Source: Nitrospirales bacterium
Lineage (GTDB): Bacteria; Nitrospirota; Nitrospiria; Nitrospirales; UBA8639
Direction: 5' to 3'
NCBI GenBank assembly: GCA_022825885.1
Contig: JAJDVY010000022.1
Span: forward strand, 1 to 64,000
DNA: 64,000 bases
The notes under the pieces were generated by a model. The model had not been told where the DNA came from. It was given only the letters and a program-made list of their open reading frames with translations, and made no database searches. A program made the position numbers and the translations under genes. Positions 52,301 to 63,844 of this stretch are shown in pieces. Every line of letters starts with the position of its first letter. Positions within the stretch are counted from its first letter, which is position 1.

Positions 52301-55300
52301 AGAGCCTCTCCGAACACCGACCAATCCGCCTCCAACACGACGGCGGTCGCACGGTCCTCGCGTAACAGCCGGTTGAGAGACTTGAGGCCCTGTTCCGGGC
52401 TGAACCAGCCGGTGCCGGATGCCTCGCGTCGTCCGGCGATCCGTTCCCGCTGCTCCTCTGCCTCGCCCAGCTCCGACCACGCTCCCCAGGCGATGGCCTG
52501 TCCCGGAAGCCCCAACGCGCGTCGGTGGGCGGCAAGCTGATCGAGGAAGGCGTTGGCCGCCGCATGGTTGGCCTGGCCCGGATTACCCAGAATGCCGGCG
52601 ACGCTCGAGAAGAGGACGAACATATCCAGATCGTGGTCCGCAGTTGCTCGATGCAGGTGCCAGGCCCCGAGCATCTTCGGCCACAGAACGGTCTCGAAGC
52701 TTTCCCATCTCTGGTTCCCAATGGCGGCGTCCGAAAGCACTCCCACGCTGTGGATCACGCCTCCGAGCGGCGGCAGTTCCCGGTCCATCCGCGCCAACAT
52801 GTCGTCCAGCGCGACGGAGTCCGTCACATCCGCCAGTTCCACCCGCACCGTCACGCCACGTTCGCGGAGCGCCCTGATGGTTTTCTCTGCGCCCGCGTCC
52901 GGCGCCCGCCGGCCGTTCAGTACGATCGTCCTCGCTCCCTGCTCCGCGAGCCAGGCGGCCATCGCACACCCGATCCCGCCCAGGCCGCCGGTCACCAGGT
53001 AGGTCTTGTCCGGCCGCAACCCGTCCCGACTGAGCGGCGGCGCGGCGAGAACAATCTTTCCAATGTGTCGGGCCCCGCGCATGAAGCCCATCGCAGCACT
53101 CGTCTCGGCGAGTGGCCATCTGGTGTGCATAAGCGGCGCAAGCTTGCCGGCTTCGATGCGTGCCAGCACCTCTTTCAGGGCCGCACCCGGCCGCGCAGGG
53201 TCCTGTTGCTTCAGGGTGTAGAGATCGAGGATCGAATAGGAGACGTCCGGCCGAAGCGCCGCCATCTCGTCCTCACTCAGGATGTCACGCCTGGCGAGTT
53301 CCACGAAGCGGCCGCCTTGCGCAAGGCAGGCAAGGCTCGCCTCGATAAAGCCTTCGCCCGTCAGGCTGTTCAGCACGACGTCGATCCCGGCTCCGCCCGT
53401 GGCATCGAGGATCTCCAGGCCAAACGCGGTCGAGCGGCTGTCGAACACGTGCTTGACGCCGAGCGAACGGAGATAGGCTTGCTTGGGCGCGCTCGCCGTG
53501 GCGAACACCTCCGTACCCGCCGCTTGGGCAAGTTGGATGGCTGCAAGCCCCACGCCGCCCGCGCCGGCGTGAATCAGCACCCGGTCCCCGGCCTTCAGCC
53601 CGGCAAGTTCGTAGGACAGCACGCATGTCACGAACACCGAGGGGATTGTGGCGAGCGCCGTCGCCGACACGTCCGGCGGGGCGGGGGCGACCAGTTCCTC
53701 CCGCGTCACCACCTCCGGCCCGAACGTGCCGAACGCGAAGCCGGCCACACGGTCGCCCACTGTGACGGTGGTCACGTCTGAACCGGTTTCGACAATCCGG
53801 CCACAGAATTCCTCGCCGAGCAGTCCTTCCTCCTCGACCAGGCCCATGGCACGGAACACGTCAAGGAAATTGAGCCCGCAGGCTTCGATCTCGGCGCGCA
53901 CTTCATTCGGCGCGAGCGCACGTGCCTTCACCGGCTGCACCCGCAGTGTCTCGATCTCCCCGCTTTCGTCCGGGGCCAGCATCCAGCCCTCATCTTCCGG
54001 CAGGGCAAGACGCCCCATGCCGGGACCCGTCCGAATCAGCCGGGCCGCTTGCCGACGTCCCTGGCGATGCGCGACGTGGTTCTCCGAATCGGGAAACAGC
54101 AATTCATGGGCAAGGACAGCCTGCGGCTCCGCTGCCTCGGGGTCGAGATCGAGCATCCGTGGTTGCAGTTGGGGCGCCTCCCTCGCCACCACTTTGCCCA
54201 GGCCCCAAAGGGGGGCACCGGCCAATTGCCCGGTCCTCTCCCGTTCCAGCACCTGCGCACCCCGGGTGACGAACCACAGGCCTTTTTCGGGCGCGGCGTC
54301 CGCGTCCGCGATGCCCTGCACGAGCGCGAGCGCACTCGCCGCCGCCCGTTTCGCATCTGCCGCCATTTCCGCGGTTGTTGCGTCCGCCCCGTGGCCGTCC
54401 TGCGCGACGAGATGCACGACGCCCGCGAATGGCACGTCGGGGGGCAGGCCTTCAACGAGCGATCGCCAGGACTCGCGCCGCTCCATCTCGACCGATGCCG
54501 CGACGATCCTAGCCTCGCTTTCCGTCGCTATGCTCGTTCCCTCCGTATCGTTGCCCGCCACCATCACCCGCTGATTCCGCACCGCGAGTTGCTCTGCGAG
54601 TGCCGCCGCCATGCCGCCCCGGTCCGCAGCCAGAATCCAGACACCCTCCGGCAAGTCAATCTTCGCCGGACCCTGCGCCACGATCACGCCACGATCCGGC
54701 AGGCCGGCCGATTCCGACCGGTCCACGCCAAGAACTTCGGATTCCGCGAACCCGCTATCAGCGAGTGCCTGACGCCACACGTCTGGCCCTGCAAGGGCAT
54801 GGTTTGGGCGGTAGCGATCGGCGTAACGCCACCATCCGTCCAACTGACCGAAGATCAGATCCATCCAGCCTCTGCCGCGCTGATTTTCGAGCGCCACCAG
54901 CAGCCCTGAGGGCGCAAGCAGCACCCGGCAGTGGGCAAGCGTTTCGTCCAGAAAGCGCGTGGCGTGCAACACGTTGGCCGCGATGATCAAGTCGTAACTG
55001 TGGGGCTCGAAGCCCTGAGTCATCGGATCCTTCTCGATGTCCAGCATCCGGAAGTCGATCGAAGCACCGCCTGCGCTGAAACGCGCTTCCGCATCCGCGA
55101 AGAATCCGGCGGAGATGTCAGTGTACATGAGATCGAACCGGCCGGCTGGAAGCTCGGGCAGGATGGATTCGGTCGCCGAGCCGATTCCGGCACCCACCTC
55201 GAGCACGCGCAGCCTCCGCCCGTCCGGCAATTCGTCCACGAGCGTGCGAATGACTTCGCCAATCATCCGGTTCGCCGCCCGCCAGGCCGGCGCCAGCCGA

Positions 55301-58300
55301 TACAGATCCCCTGCGGTCGGTTTCGCATCGCCGAACAGCAGCGCCAGCGGTTCCTCATTGCCGCGGAGCACCTCGGGAAGGGCTCCGGCGCAGCGCCGAA
55401 ACAGCCCGATCTCGTTCGCCGCGTGCGGGAAGCGTTCCGTCACCTCAGTCAGAAACGCCTCGGAATCACGCGGCATTCGATCAGGCAACGGCTCGCCGCC
55501 GCCGACCGTTACAATGAAGTCCCCATCCTTCGCCTGCAATACGCCTGAACGAGCCAAGATCTCAAACATCCGGCCCAACAGATTCGCGTGCTCGGGTAAC
55601 ACGTCGAGGCGCTCGCGCAGCTCTTCGAGGACCACGACCTCGCCTGCCCGGCGCTCCCATCCCAGTGTTTCGAGCGCCGAGAGCGCGTAGCACCAGGACA
55701 CGCGCTCCATTTCCCCTTGCAGGTCGGTCTCGTCCGCCACCTCGACGCCCTCATCTGCCAGATAACTGGAGAACGGCTTCGAGCGGGAAGCCGCGGCGGA
55801 CGGACTCGGCAGGAAGTCCGCCGCCGGCATGCCCGGCGGCAAGGCGCGGTCGCGCCATATGACCTCGTAGAGCAGCTCATCGATCCCCTCCAACGAGGCG
55901 AGTAGCGCGCTACGCGTCGCGCGCTTCACGGTGTACCCGCTGAGCGTGCCGATCCTGGCACCGCTCTCGTCGTAGAGAGCGATGTCCGCGCTGATCACCT
56001 CCCGCGACTCGGCATCAGCGCTTTCCGGTTCCCCCCTCATGCGCACGTGGCAGAGCAGTCGATCCGGCAGCCGCTCGGGCAACACGAGCCGCTCCCACCC
56101 GAAGGGCAGATAGGTGACCGCCTCGTCGGATCCGACCAGCGCGCGAGCCGCCGCCATCACCTGGAAACAACCGTCGAGCAGGAGCGGATGTATATCCAGC
56201 CCGCTACGGCCGACGGAGTCCGTCAGGGACACCTCGCCCAATGCTTCGCCCGGTCGGGCCCAGAGCGCCACCAGCGTTCGGAAGGAGGGGCCGAGATCGA
56301 TCCCGATCTCGGCCTTGGCTCGGTAGTAGGCCGGGAGCTCCACCGGCGACAGGCTGGCTTGCAGGTCTTTTAGATCCACGCGCGCTGTCGCTTCCGGTGG
56401 ACCGGGGGCCGGCGCCGACGGCACTTGGCCTTCGGCGTGCAACGTCCATCCCTCATCGGTTTCGCCTTTGCTGAATATCCGGACACGGCGTGACGGTCCT
56501 TCCCCGGAAGCCTCGAGTAGCACCTGCATTGTCCGCCTCTCTTCACCGGTTCTGTCTTCGGAATCCTCCTCCGGGAAGACAAGCGGGGTGTGCAACTGCA
56601 TATCCTCGAGCATTACCGATCCGTTGCCTTCGGCAAGGGACGCCGATGCAGCCATGGCCCCGTAGAGCGCACCCGGTGCGATGATCCGGCCGAATACCCG
56701 ATGGTCGTTCAGCCACGCCGGATCCGAGGGGAATAGGTCCGTCTCGAACGTGGTCTCGCCGCTCGCGGAATCATGCCGCACACCCAGCAACGGATGGCCT
56801 GCGCTCAGGCGCCGTTGCCTCGGCGCTTCGACCCAGTGGCATTCTCGTTGAAACGGATAGCCCGGCACCGAGATCCGGCGCCGCGCCTCTCCCGCGAACA
56901 GCCCTGTAAAATCAATCGAGAGTCCCGCGGCGTACGCCCCGGCGACCGCCTTCACGAACGTGGAGTGGCCCGCCGGCGCATTAACGGATGGCTGACGCAT
57001 ACTCCACAGCACGACCGGGTCTCCGGCACTTTCGGTCGATGGCGGCCAACTCAGGGATACCATGGGCCCGAGCACGGAATGGGGGCCGATCTCCACCACT
57101 AGGTCCACCCCGAGGTCCGCCAGTGTTCTGACGCCGCTGGCGAACGCCACCGGCTCACGGGCATGTCGTTTCCAATAGGTCCCGTCCAGCACCTCGCCGG
57201 GCTCAATCGCACGGCCCGTCAGGTTGCTGACCAGGGTCAGGGAGGGAGGCTCGATCACCACCTCAGCCAGAGCTGCTTCCAGATCGTCCAGCGCCGGCTC
57301 AACCAGGGCGCTGTGGGCCCCCAGTGTCGTGTTCAATCGGTTGACCATGACGTTTTCGGACAAAAAGCGCTCCGATATCGCCTCGACACCTTTGATCCGG
57401 CCACTGACCACCTGATGCGACCCATTGTCCGCGGCAATGCTCACACCTGCGCGTTCGTCCGCTTCGTTCTGCTCACGCACGGCCGCCGCCACCCTCGACG
57501 CCGGAGCAAACACCGCGGCCATCGCGCCTGCTTCGGGCAAGGACGCCATGAGCGCACCTCGCGTTGCGGCAAAACGCAGCCCGTCCTCCAGGCTGAACAC
57601 TCCCGCGGCCTGCGCCGCGGCCAGTTCACCCAGGCTGTGGCCGAACACGACGTCAGGCCGAATCCCGATGCTCGACCAAAGCGCGGTGAGGGCGCACTCC
57701 AGCGCATAGATCGCCGGCTGCGTCCAGGCTATATCGTGTAAGTCTTCTGCGGACCCGTTACGCCCGAATATCACGTCCAGCAACGAAGCGCCTCGCGTTT
57801 CCCGTAGAACTGCGTCGCACCGGTCCAGCACTGCCCGCACCACCGGCTCGCTTGCGTAGAGTGCTTCTCCCATCCCGACCCATTGACTGGCTTGGCCCGT
57901 GTATGCGAACGCGACTTTGGTCGTCGTCCGTGGTCCCGGGCCTTCGTTCGCCTCTGCCAACTGTTTCAGTTGGTCCCGTAGTGACGCGGCGTCGTGGAAG
58001 ACCACGCCCGCGCGATGACTGAAATGACTGCGTCCGGCGCCGGCTGTCCACGCCATGTCGGCAAGCAGCGAATCAACGGCGTCCCCTGATGACAACTCGT
58101 CTTCGTCGAGCCAGGACAGGTATTGCTTCGCGAGATCCCGGAGCGCGCCGTCTGACTTACCCGACAGGGGTAGGAACCGCGTCTGGCGGGCGGCGAGTTG
58201 TTCGTGGGTCACTGACAGTCCTGCCATCGGCGTCGGCAGGGCAACGGCCACGGGTTGCGCAGCGCCGGCAGGTCCATGCCGTGCATCGAGGCTGGTATCG

Positions 58301-59673
58301 TCCGGCTCACCATACCCTTCCACCACCACGTGTGCGTTCGTGCCTGACCAGCCGAATCCGCTCACACCAGCTATCGGGGAGCGATTGGAATGGCAAGGCC
58401 AGGCCGTCGGCTTCGCAGTAACTTGCAAAGGCAGCTTGGTCCAATCCACTTGCGGAGTCGGGTTTTGGAAATGCAAGTGCTTGGGGATCATCCCTTGCTG
58501 CATTGCCAGGATCACCTTGATCAGGCCCGCGACCCCCGCCGCCGACTCCAAATGGCCGAAGTTCGTCTTCACCGAGCCGATCAGGAGCGGGCGGTCCGCT
58601 TCGCGTCCTTTGCCGTAGGCTGTTCCCGTGGCCTGTAATTCGATCGGGTCGCCTACCTCCGTACCTGTGCCGTGTGCCTCCACGTAGTCCACTTGCGAGG
58701 GCAAAATCCCGGCGCGACGCAACGCCTCCTCGATGCACCGCTCCTGTGCCGCTCCGTTCGGGACCGTCAGGCCCGGGCTCGCGCCATCCTGGTTCAATGA
58801 CGTGCTCCGGATCACCCCCCAGATCCTGTCGCCGTCCGCCTCCGCCTCGCTCAGCCGCTTCAGTACCACGATTCCGCAGCCTTCTCCCCGCACGTATCCG
58901 TTCGCACCGGCATCGAAGGTCGCGCACCGCCCGTCAGGGGATAGCATCCCCGCATTGGCGCGCAATTCCATCAGCCGCCCGGACAGGATTGTGTGCACCC
59001 CGCCCGCAAGCGCGAGGTCCGTCTCGCTTCGCTGTAGACCCGACACTGCCTGGTGTATCGCCACCAGTGAGGATGAACAGGCGGTGTCCACCGCCATTGC
59101 CGGTCCCTCCAGGTCCAGTGCAAAGGCCACCCGCCCGATGGCGGTGTTGAAGGACGTGCCGGTGACGGTGTACAGGCTTGCGGCAGGCTCGGCGGTTTGG
59201 CCGGCCTCAAGGATCACACCCCGGTAATCGTTGTTGCTGATCCCCGCATAGACGCCGGTCCGGCTGCCCTTCAGCCGGTCCGGGTCCATTCCTGCATCTT
59301 CGAGAGCCCGCCAGCACGTCTCAAGCATCAAGCGCTGCTGCGGGTCCAGTAGTTGCGCCTCGACCGGCGAGATACGGAAGAAACCGGGGTCGAACTGGTC
59401 AAGTCCGTCGAGATAGGCGCCAAAACGGCAGGCCTTGCTTTGAACCGTCTCGGAAAATAATTGGCCTGCGCGCCCGACGCCGGACCCCGGCTTACCTTCC
59501 GAAACCGCATTCACGCCGGCTTCGAGCAGACGCCAGAAAGCCGGAAGGTCCGGCGCGCCGGGAAACCGGCACGCCATCCCCACGATCGCAATCGGCTGGT
59601 TGGATTCTTTTTGTATTCGACCTTCGGGTGTACCGCGTTGTTTTGCGGAAGGCTCAGGAGATTTGTTCATCAT
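49318..59673 (-). CDS. Type I polyketide synthase, KS-AT-DH-cMT-ER-KR-ACP-KS-AT(dead)
   Basis: 3451 residues. Domains (approximate): KS1 27-450 (DTACSSS, Cys199); AT1 580-890 (GHSLG Ser680, GAHSA His787); DH 955-1240 (DHRVFGRIIAPG His991; LLLDGCFQ Asp1167); C-methyltransferase 1440-1640 (VLEVGAGIGS about 1490); ER 1850-2190 (GAGGVGLAA); KR 2220-2400 (TGGLGGIG; the YxxxN Tyr is His2370 in GQANHAAANAF); ACP 2490-2570 (GMDSL, Ser2532); KS2 2600-3020 (Cys2764 in MLNCAAS rather than DTACSSS); AT2 3140-3420. AT2 has GHGLG (Gly3247 for Ser) and lacks ~73 residues including the catalytic His, so it cannot load an extender. The protein ends right after the post-AT linker with no ACP or thioesterase. 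It should make a C-methylated, fully reduced two-carbon extension and then pass the chain to KS2. G+C is visibly higher than in neighbours, suggesting transfer. Confidence 0.93.
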   Translation of the reverse strand: MMNKSPEPSAKQRGTPEGRIQKESNQPIAIVGMACRFPGAPDLPAFWRLLEAGVNAVSEGKPGSGVGRAGQLFSETVQSKACRFGAYLDGLDQFDPGFFRISPVEAQLLDPQQRLMLETCWRALEDAGMDPDRLKGSRTGVYAGISNNDYRGVILEAGQTAEPAASLYTVTGTSFNTAIGRVAFALDLEGPAMAVDTACSSSLVAIHQAVSGLQRSETDLALAGGVHTILSGRLMELRANAGMLSPDGRCATFDAGANGYVRGEGCGIVVLKRLSEAEADGDRIWGVIRSTSLNQDGASPGLTVPNGAAQERCIEEALRRAGILPSQVDYVEAHGTGTEVGDPIELQATGTAYGKGREADRPLLIGSVKTNFGHLESAAGVAGLIKVILAMQQGMIPKHLHFQNPTPQVDWTKLPLQVTAKPTAWPCHSNRSPIAGVSGFGWSGTNAHVVVEGYGEPDDTSLDARHGPAGAAQPVAVALPTPMAGLSVTHEQLAARQTRFLPLSGKSDGALRDLAKQYLSWLDEDELSSGDAVDSLLADMAWTAGAGRSHFSHRAGVVFHDAASLRDQLKQLAEANEGPGPRTTTKVAFAYTGQASQWVGMGEALYASEPVVRAVLDRCDAVLRETRGASLLDVIFGRNGSAEDLHDIAWTQPAIYALECALTALWSSIGIRPDVVFGHSLGELAAAQAAGVFSLEDGLRFAATRGALMASLPEAGAMAAVFAPASRVAAAVREQNEADERAGVSIAADNGSHQVVSGRIKGVEAISERFLSENVMVNRLNTTLGAHSALVEPALDDLEAALAEVVIEPPSLTLVSNLTGRAIEPGEVLDGTYWKRHAREPVAFASGVRTLADLGVDLVVEIGPHSVLGPMVSLSWPPSTESAGDPVVLWSMRQPSVNAPAGHSTFVKAVAGAYAAGLSIDFTGLFAGEARRRISVPGYPFQRECHWVEAPRQRRLSAGHPLLGVRHDSASGETTFETDLFPSDPAWLNDHRVFGRIIAPGALYGAMAASASLAEGNGSVMLEDMQLHTPLVFPEEDSEDRTGEERRTMQVLLEASGEGPSRRVRIFSKGETDEGWTLHAEGQVPSAPAPGPPEATARVDLKDLQASLSPVELPAYYRAKAEIGIDLGPSFRTLVALWARPGEALGEVSLTDSVGRSGLDIHPLLLDGCFQVMAAARALVGSDEAVTYLPFGWERLVLPERLPDRLLCHVRMRGEPESADAESREVISADIALYDESGARIGTLSGYTVKRATRSALLASLEGIDELLYEVIWRDRALPPGMPAADFLPSPSAAASRSKPFSSYLADEGVEVADETDLQGEMERVSWCYALSALETLGWERRAGEVVVLEELRERLDVLPEHANLLGRMFEILARSGVLQAKDGDFIVTVGGGEPLPDRMPRDSEAFLTEVTERFPHAANEIGLFRRCAGALPEVLRGNEEPLALLFGDAKPTAGDLYRLAPAWRAANRMIGEVIRTLVDELPDGRRLRVLEVGAGIGSATESILPELPAGRFDLMYTDISAGFFADAEARFSAGGASIDFRMLDIEKDPMTQGFEPHSYDLIIAANVLHATRFLDETLAHCRVLLAPSGLLVALENQRGRGWMDLIFGQLDGWWRYADRYRPNHALAGPDVWRQALADSGFAESEVLGVDRSESAGLPDRGVIVAQGPAKIDLPEGVWILAADRGGMAAALAEQLAVRNQRVMVAGNDTEGTSIATESEARIVAASVEMERRESWRSLVEGLPPDVPFAGVVHLVAQDGHGADATTAEMAADAKRAAASALALVQGIADADAAPEKGLWFVTRGAQVLERERTGQLAGAPLWGLGKVVAREAPQLQPRMLDLDPEAAEPQAVLAHELLFPDSENHVAHRQGRRQAARLIRTGPGMGRLALPEDEGWMLAPDESGEIETLRVQPVKARALAPNEVRAEIEACGLNFLDVFRAMGLVEEEGLLGEEFCGRIVETGSDVTTVTVGDRVAGFAFGTFGPEVVTREELVAPAPPDVSATALATIPSVFVTCVLSYELAGLKAGDRVLIHAGAGGVGLAAIQLAQAAGTEVFATASAPKQAYLRSLGVKHVFDSRSTAFGLEILDATGGAGIDVVLNSLTGEGFIEASLACLAQGGRFVELARRDILSEDEMAALRPDVSYSILDLYTLKQQDPARPGAALKEVLARIEAGKLAPLMHTRWPLAETSAAMGFMRGARHIGKIVLAAPPLSRDGLRPDKTYLVTGGLGGIGCAMAAWLAEQGARTIVLNGRRAPDAGAEKTIRALRERGVTVRVELADVTDSVALDDMLARMDRELPPLGGVIHSVGVLSDAAIGNQRWESFETVLWPKMLGAWHLHRATADHDLDMFVLFSSVAGILGNPGQANHAAANAFLDQLAAHRRALGLPGQAIAWGAWSELGEAEEQRERIAGRREASGTGWFSPEQGLKSLNRLLREDRATAVVLEADWSVFGEALQSRHPLFEDLLTVATTDGQDSSSSEDLLVQLDATPAAGREDLLISFLQREVQAVLRLPSAPASAVGFFDLGMDSLMAVELRNRLNRAFSQTYMAPNTLVFDYPTIADLARHLVDALSETDATPLGAEPESPTEPRVRRKDDGIAIVGMACRFPGAPDIETFWRQIEAGADAVTDGRPGSGPWNGVSGDPASEDAASRRGGFVEGIDRFDAGFFGMTPLAARMMDPQQRLLLETSWRALEDAGIAPDQLRGTSTGIYAGVAASEYRDLMMAGGEGFSYLGTASSMAVGGIAFQLGLMGPAIPVMLNCAASLVTVQQAVAGLQQGEVDLALVGGVNALFSPGLIKEMTELGMLSREGRCKTFDASADGFVRSEGCGMVVLKRLDEAETDGDRIWGVIRGAAVNQNGASAGPTVPNGPAQERVIEEALARAGIPPSDVDYLEAHGAGSSLGDTIEVQAAAAVYGKERDKDRPLLIGSVKTNIGHLESAAGVASLIKVVLAMHRGVIPRHLHFRDPNPHLDWDRLPVRVPSDAVDWPVHPNRPAFAAISAFGISGTNAHVVVEGYGTGAGVDTQHQPAGAAQPVTVILPASVTDQPLAKEGLAGRKTRFLPLSGKSDRALRELAGRYLSWLDAHEFSSEDAGDPLLADMAWTAGVGRSHFSHRAGVVFHDAESLRDGLKKLAEADEGPRPRARARARARTKVAFAYTGEASQWAELGEAMYTSEPVVRAMLDHCDEVLRQTRGGSLLDTLFSRMPGDLHDAARTQPALYALGCALTALWASVGIRPSVVIGHGLGELAAAQAAGVFSLEDGLRIAAARNALIEGLPEMGTQAEPLDDLQAALEGIKIAPPSLTLVSSVTGLVVEPSEMLDAAYWRRRASEPGASDRCMETLANLGVETVVEIGPYAIPTSAWPQSAGDAESAGDGWAPVMLSSRREPAGEATAKTADGAFVEAVAEAYEAGLSVSFAGLFAGETRRRISLPGYPFQHRRYWIEQSKR
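50215..50243. repeat. In-frame CCGTGC microsatellite within the PKS gene
   Basis: Four full copies of the 6-bp unit plus a partial fifth, encoding RARARARAR in the linker before AT2. The equivalent linker before AT1 reads GPRTTTKVAF without the repeat. Confidence 0.85.
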
Positions 59674-59936
59674 CGAAACCCACTCTCTTAGTCAGGGTGT
59701 AATAGTGCAATTCCTTTCTCTAACGACTGTCTCGCAATTATCGGGTGACTTCCTCTGACAGTCAATCGTGAATATGGAGGGTAGGGCATCCTTCCCTGCT
59801 GTCATTCCCGCAAGCTTTTAGCGGGAATCCAGTGTCTTTCTCTTTGCCAATGGAACGAGAAAAACAGGGCGGGCACCGCCCCTACGCGCAGGAACCATGA
59901 CCCTGTAGGGGACGACCTGCGTGTCGTCCCGTGGGG
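59674..59936. repeat. PKS upstream region with palindromes
   Basis: It contains an inverted palindromic element (about 59798-59836, TCCCG/CGGGA arms) and a G+C-rich inverted segment GGGCGGGCACCGCCC (about 59868-59882). No promoter of consensus type for the PKS is evident. Confidence 0.5.
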
Positions 59937-62109
<2,173 letters not shown>

Positions 62110-62534
62110 AGAGTTCGTAGGCAACCACCCAGGCGAACCGAGTCGGAGTCGTGACCGAGGTGTTCAATGGCGTTTTTCAGGCGTTCCTGGCGCTGTCCTC
62201 GCTCGGTGTTCTCGTTTGCCTCAGCTTGCGCGGTCGCCGCGTCCACCATGGCCTGAGCTCGCGTGTTGGCTATGACGGCTTGCAGAGCCAGCAAAACTCC
62301 GCCTATGCCGATCCCGAGAAACGTCAGGATTTTGTTTTTCTCATTTTCCTCCGATAAACCGAAGCCCAAAAGTTGGCCGATGATTTTTTCAGCCGCTTCG
62401 GATGTCATGACGGCCACGAAAGCCAAAAACAGCACGGCCAACAAGAAAATAAGACCACCCTGTAGTGACAAAATCCTCTTGACCCATCGAATCGGATGCT
62501 CGAAGTATGAGCGTATTGAAGTGAAGGAAACCAT
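62110..62534 (-). pseudogene. Truncated membrane protein gene (pentapeptide-repeat protein N-terminus)
   Basis: The intact part has a hydrophobic segment (GGLIFLLAVLFLAFVAVM), a second helix (ILTFLGIGIGGVLLALQAVI) and NTERGQRQERLKNAIEHLGH then DSVRLGG, the start of a family of membrane-anchored pentapeptide-repeat proteins that continue GGAYELxxLA. Here GGAYELS is present but one extra T (near 62132) shifts the frame, and a palindromic element begins immediately after. The repeat domain is missing. Confidence 0.65.
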
Positions 62535-63172
62535 CGAGGATTTCCTATGAGCGTCCTCTTTGAAATTTCTCAGCGTCAGCAGGCCATAGCTGTTGTTATG
62601 AAAATAACCATCGATATCCCGAATCCGTCATTCCCGCAGTTTGTAAGCGGGAATCCAGTCTAGTTGTTTGTGTTGCGGAGTGACCTGGGTACGAGGGAAA
62701 AGACACTGGATCCCCGATTAAGAATGTCGGGGATGACGACAGGAGGTCTTTGCTTTAGAACGCGACCAATGCCCCCATCAATCAGAATCGTCACTTTCGT
62801 CATAGGTGGGGCTCTTTGTACTCACAAAATAAAAGCCCCCGCATGTTTCCACACGGGGGCAAGAGACTGCCTACGGTCATACGAATAAAACTCGCCTACG
62901 AGCCTAGCGGATCGTAAACAGAATGTAGACTCTTCCCTGCTTGTTGTCAATCTCGGCTTATTTTTCTGCCGGGTTACGCTTCACTAACCCGGCCTACCCC
63001 GACTGGTGGAGGCAGGGAGTTTGAGTATTAGCTGGTCGGTTGATGGGTGGCGACCTGTTTCGCCAAGCGACCCAGGGCTTGTTTAACGGACGGATTTACG
63101 CTGTGTTACGAATGAATGTTGTCACGATTCTTTTCTATGAATTTCTCTATTTCCTTCAGGACTTCCCATCCT
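62535..63172. repeat. Gene-free stretch with palindromes and a strong hairpin
   Basis: It contains palindromic elements at about 62626-62656 (TCCCG/CGGGA) and 62705-62736 (CCCCG/CGGGG), and GCCCCCG (62835-62841) pairing with CGGGGGC (62854-62860) without a T-run. Near 63105-63190 a frame on the minus strand reads LGREGWEVLKEIEKFIEKNR with no start codon, possibly the shifted end of the adjacent gene. No other gene seen. Confidence 0.5.
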
Positions 63173-63508
63173 TCACGCCCCAGCCGAAGACAGCACTGGC
63201 ACGCTACTAAAATTCATCGGCAGAGGCAGGACTTGGCAGTCAGTTTTCCCACTTCCGGATAAATTGACTTGCCGAAGAGTAAGTCCTCGCTCCCTTAAAT
63301 ACTCAACGAGAAGACCCTTCTCATCAAGGCTTTCGAGCACCATTTGCATCACTTCGACGATTTCATTGATTTGTTCTTCTTGAGAATCAGACACCAACTG
63401 CACCGTTAAATCGAGGGCCTCAAGTGCTGCAATCCATGTTCCATCTTTTTCTTGTGTGACTTCCCAGGTGATAGGGCCAGCCTTTTTCTTAGTTGCTTGC
63501 GGTGCCAT
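63173..63508 (-). CDS. Conserved small protein, HicB-like N-terminal pattern
   Basis: 111 residues from ATG 63508: MAPQATKKKAGPITWEVTQE then KDGTWIAALEALDLTVQLVS resembles the strand-turn-strand start of HicB-type folds, followed by helices (EEQINEIVEVMQMVLESLDEKGLLVEYLRERGL). No catalytic motif. It precedes (downstream in transcription order) a YgiT-type gene, so a TA-related role is possible. The last ~12 residues may be out of frame relative to a longer relative. Confidence 0.5.
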   Translation of the reverse strand: MAPQATKKKAGPITWEVTQEKDGTWIAALEALDLTVQLVSDSQEEQINEIVEVMQMVLESLDEKGLLVEYLRERGLTLRQVNLSGSGKTDCQVLPLPMNFSSVPVLSSAGA

Positions 63509-63574
63509 GACTGCTCTCCGAGATGATGGTGTGGTGTTGGGTGATATTAGACTATGTGCTATCACTATCTCCCT

Positions 63575-63817
63575 TCATGTGTGGCCTGTCAAGCGATTTT
63601 CGGCGTGCTTGATTGAAACAAGTTGTCGAGCCTGTTGGTCGAGTCCCTTGATGACGCCCTGAATGGCATCGACCTCGCGCTCCTCGAAGTACGCTTCACC
63701 ACACTGGTGACAGACCCAAGCCGGGACCGTGTCGAGTACCAAGTGATAGCCGTTGCGGTCGACATGGAAAGGTGCCTTCGAGCGCTTCATCTGCCCCTGA
63801 CAGTGGATACAGTTCAT
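63575..63817 (-). CDS. YgiT-type zinc-finger protein
   Basis: 80 residues from ATG 63817 with AAGGAG upstream. MNCIHCQGQMKRSKAPFHVD and VPAWVCHQCGEAYFEEREVD give two CxxC pairs; the helix EVDAIQGVIKGLDQQARQLVSIK follows. This is the zinc-binding half of MqsA-like antitoxins without a clear C-terminal helix-turn-helix. It follows a broken higA-like gene. Confidence 0.78.
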   Translation of the reverse strand: MNCIHCQGQMKRSKAPFHVDRNGYHLVLDTVPAWVCHQCGEAYFEEREVDAIQGVIKGLDQQARQLVSIKHAENRLTGHT

Positions 63818-63844
63818 TTGAGTCTCCTTGTCCCGCGGGTACCG

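Noticed and set aside
59674-59936. Replication origin beside the topoisomerase B gene
   Set aside because: No DnaA-box cluster, dnaA, dnaN or A+T-rich unwinding region is visible.
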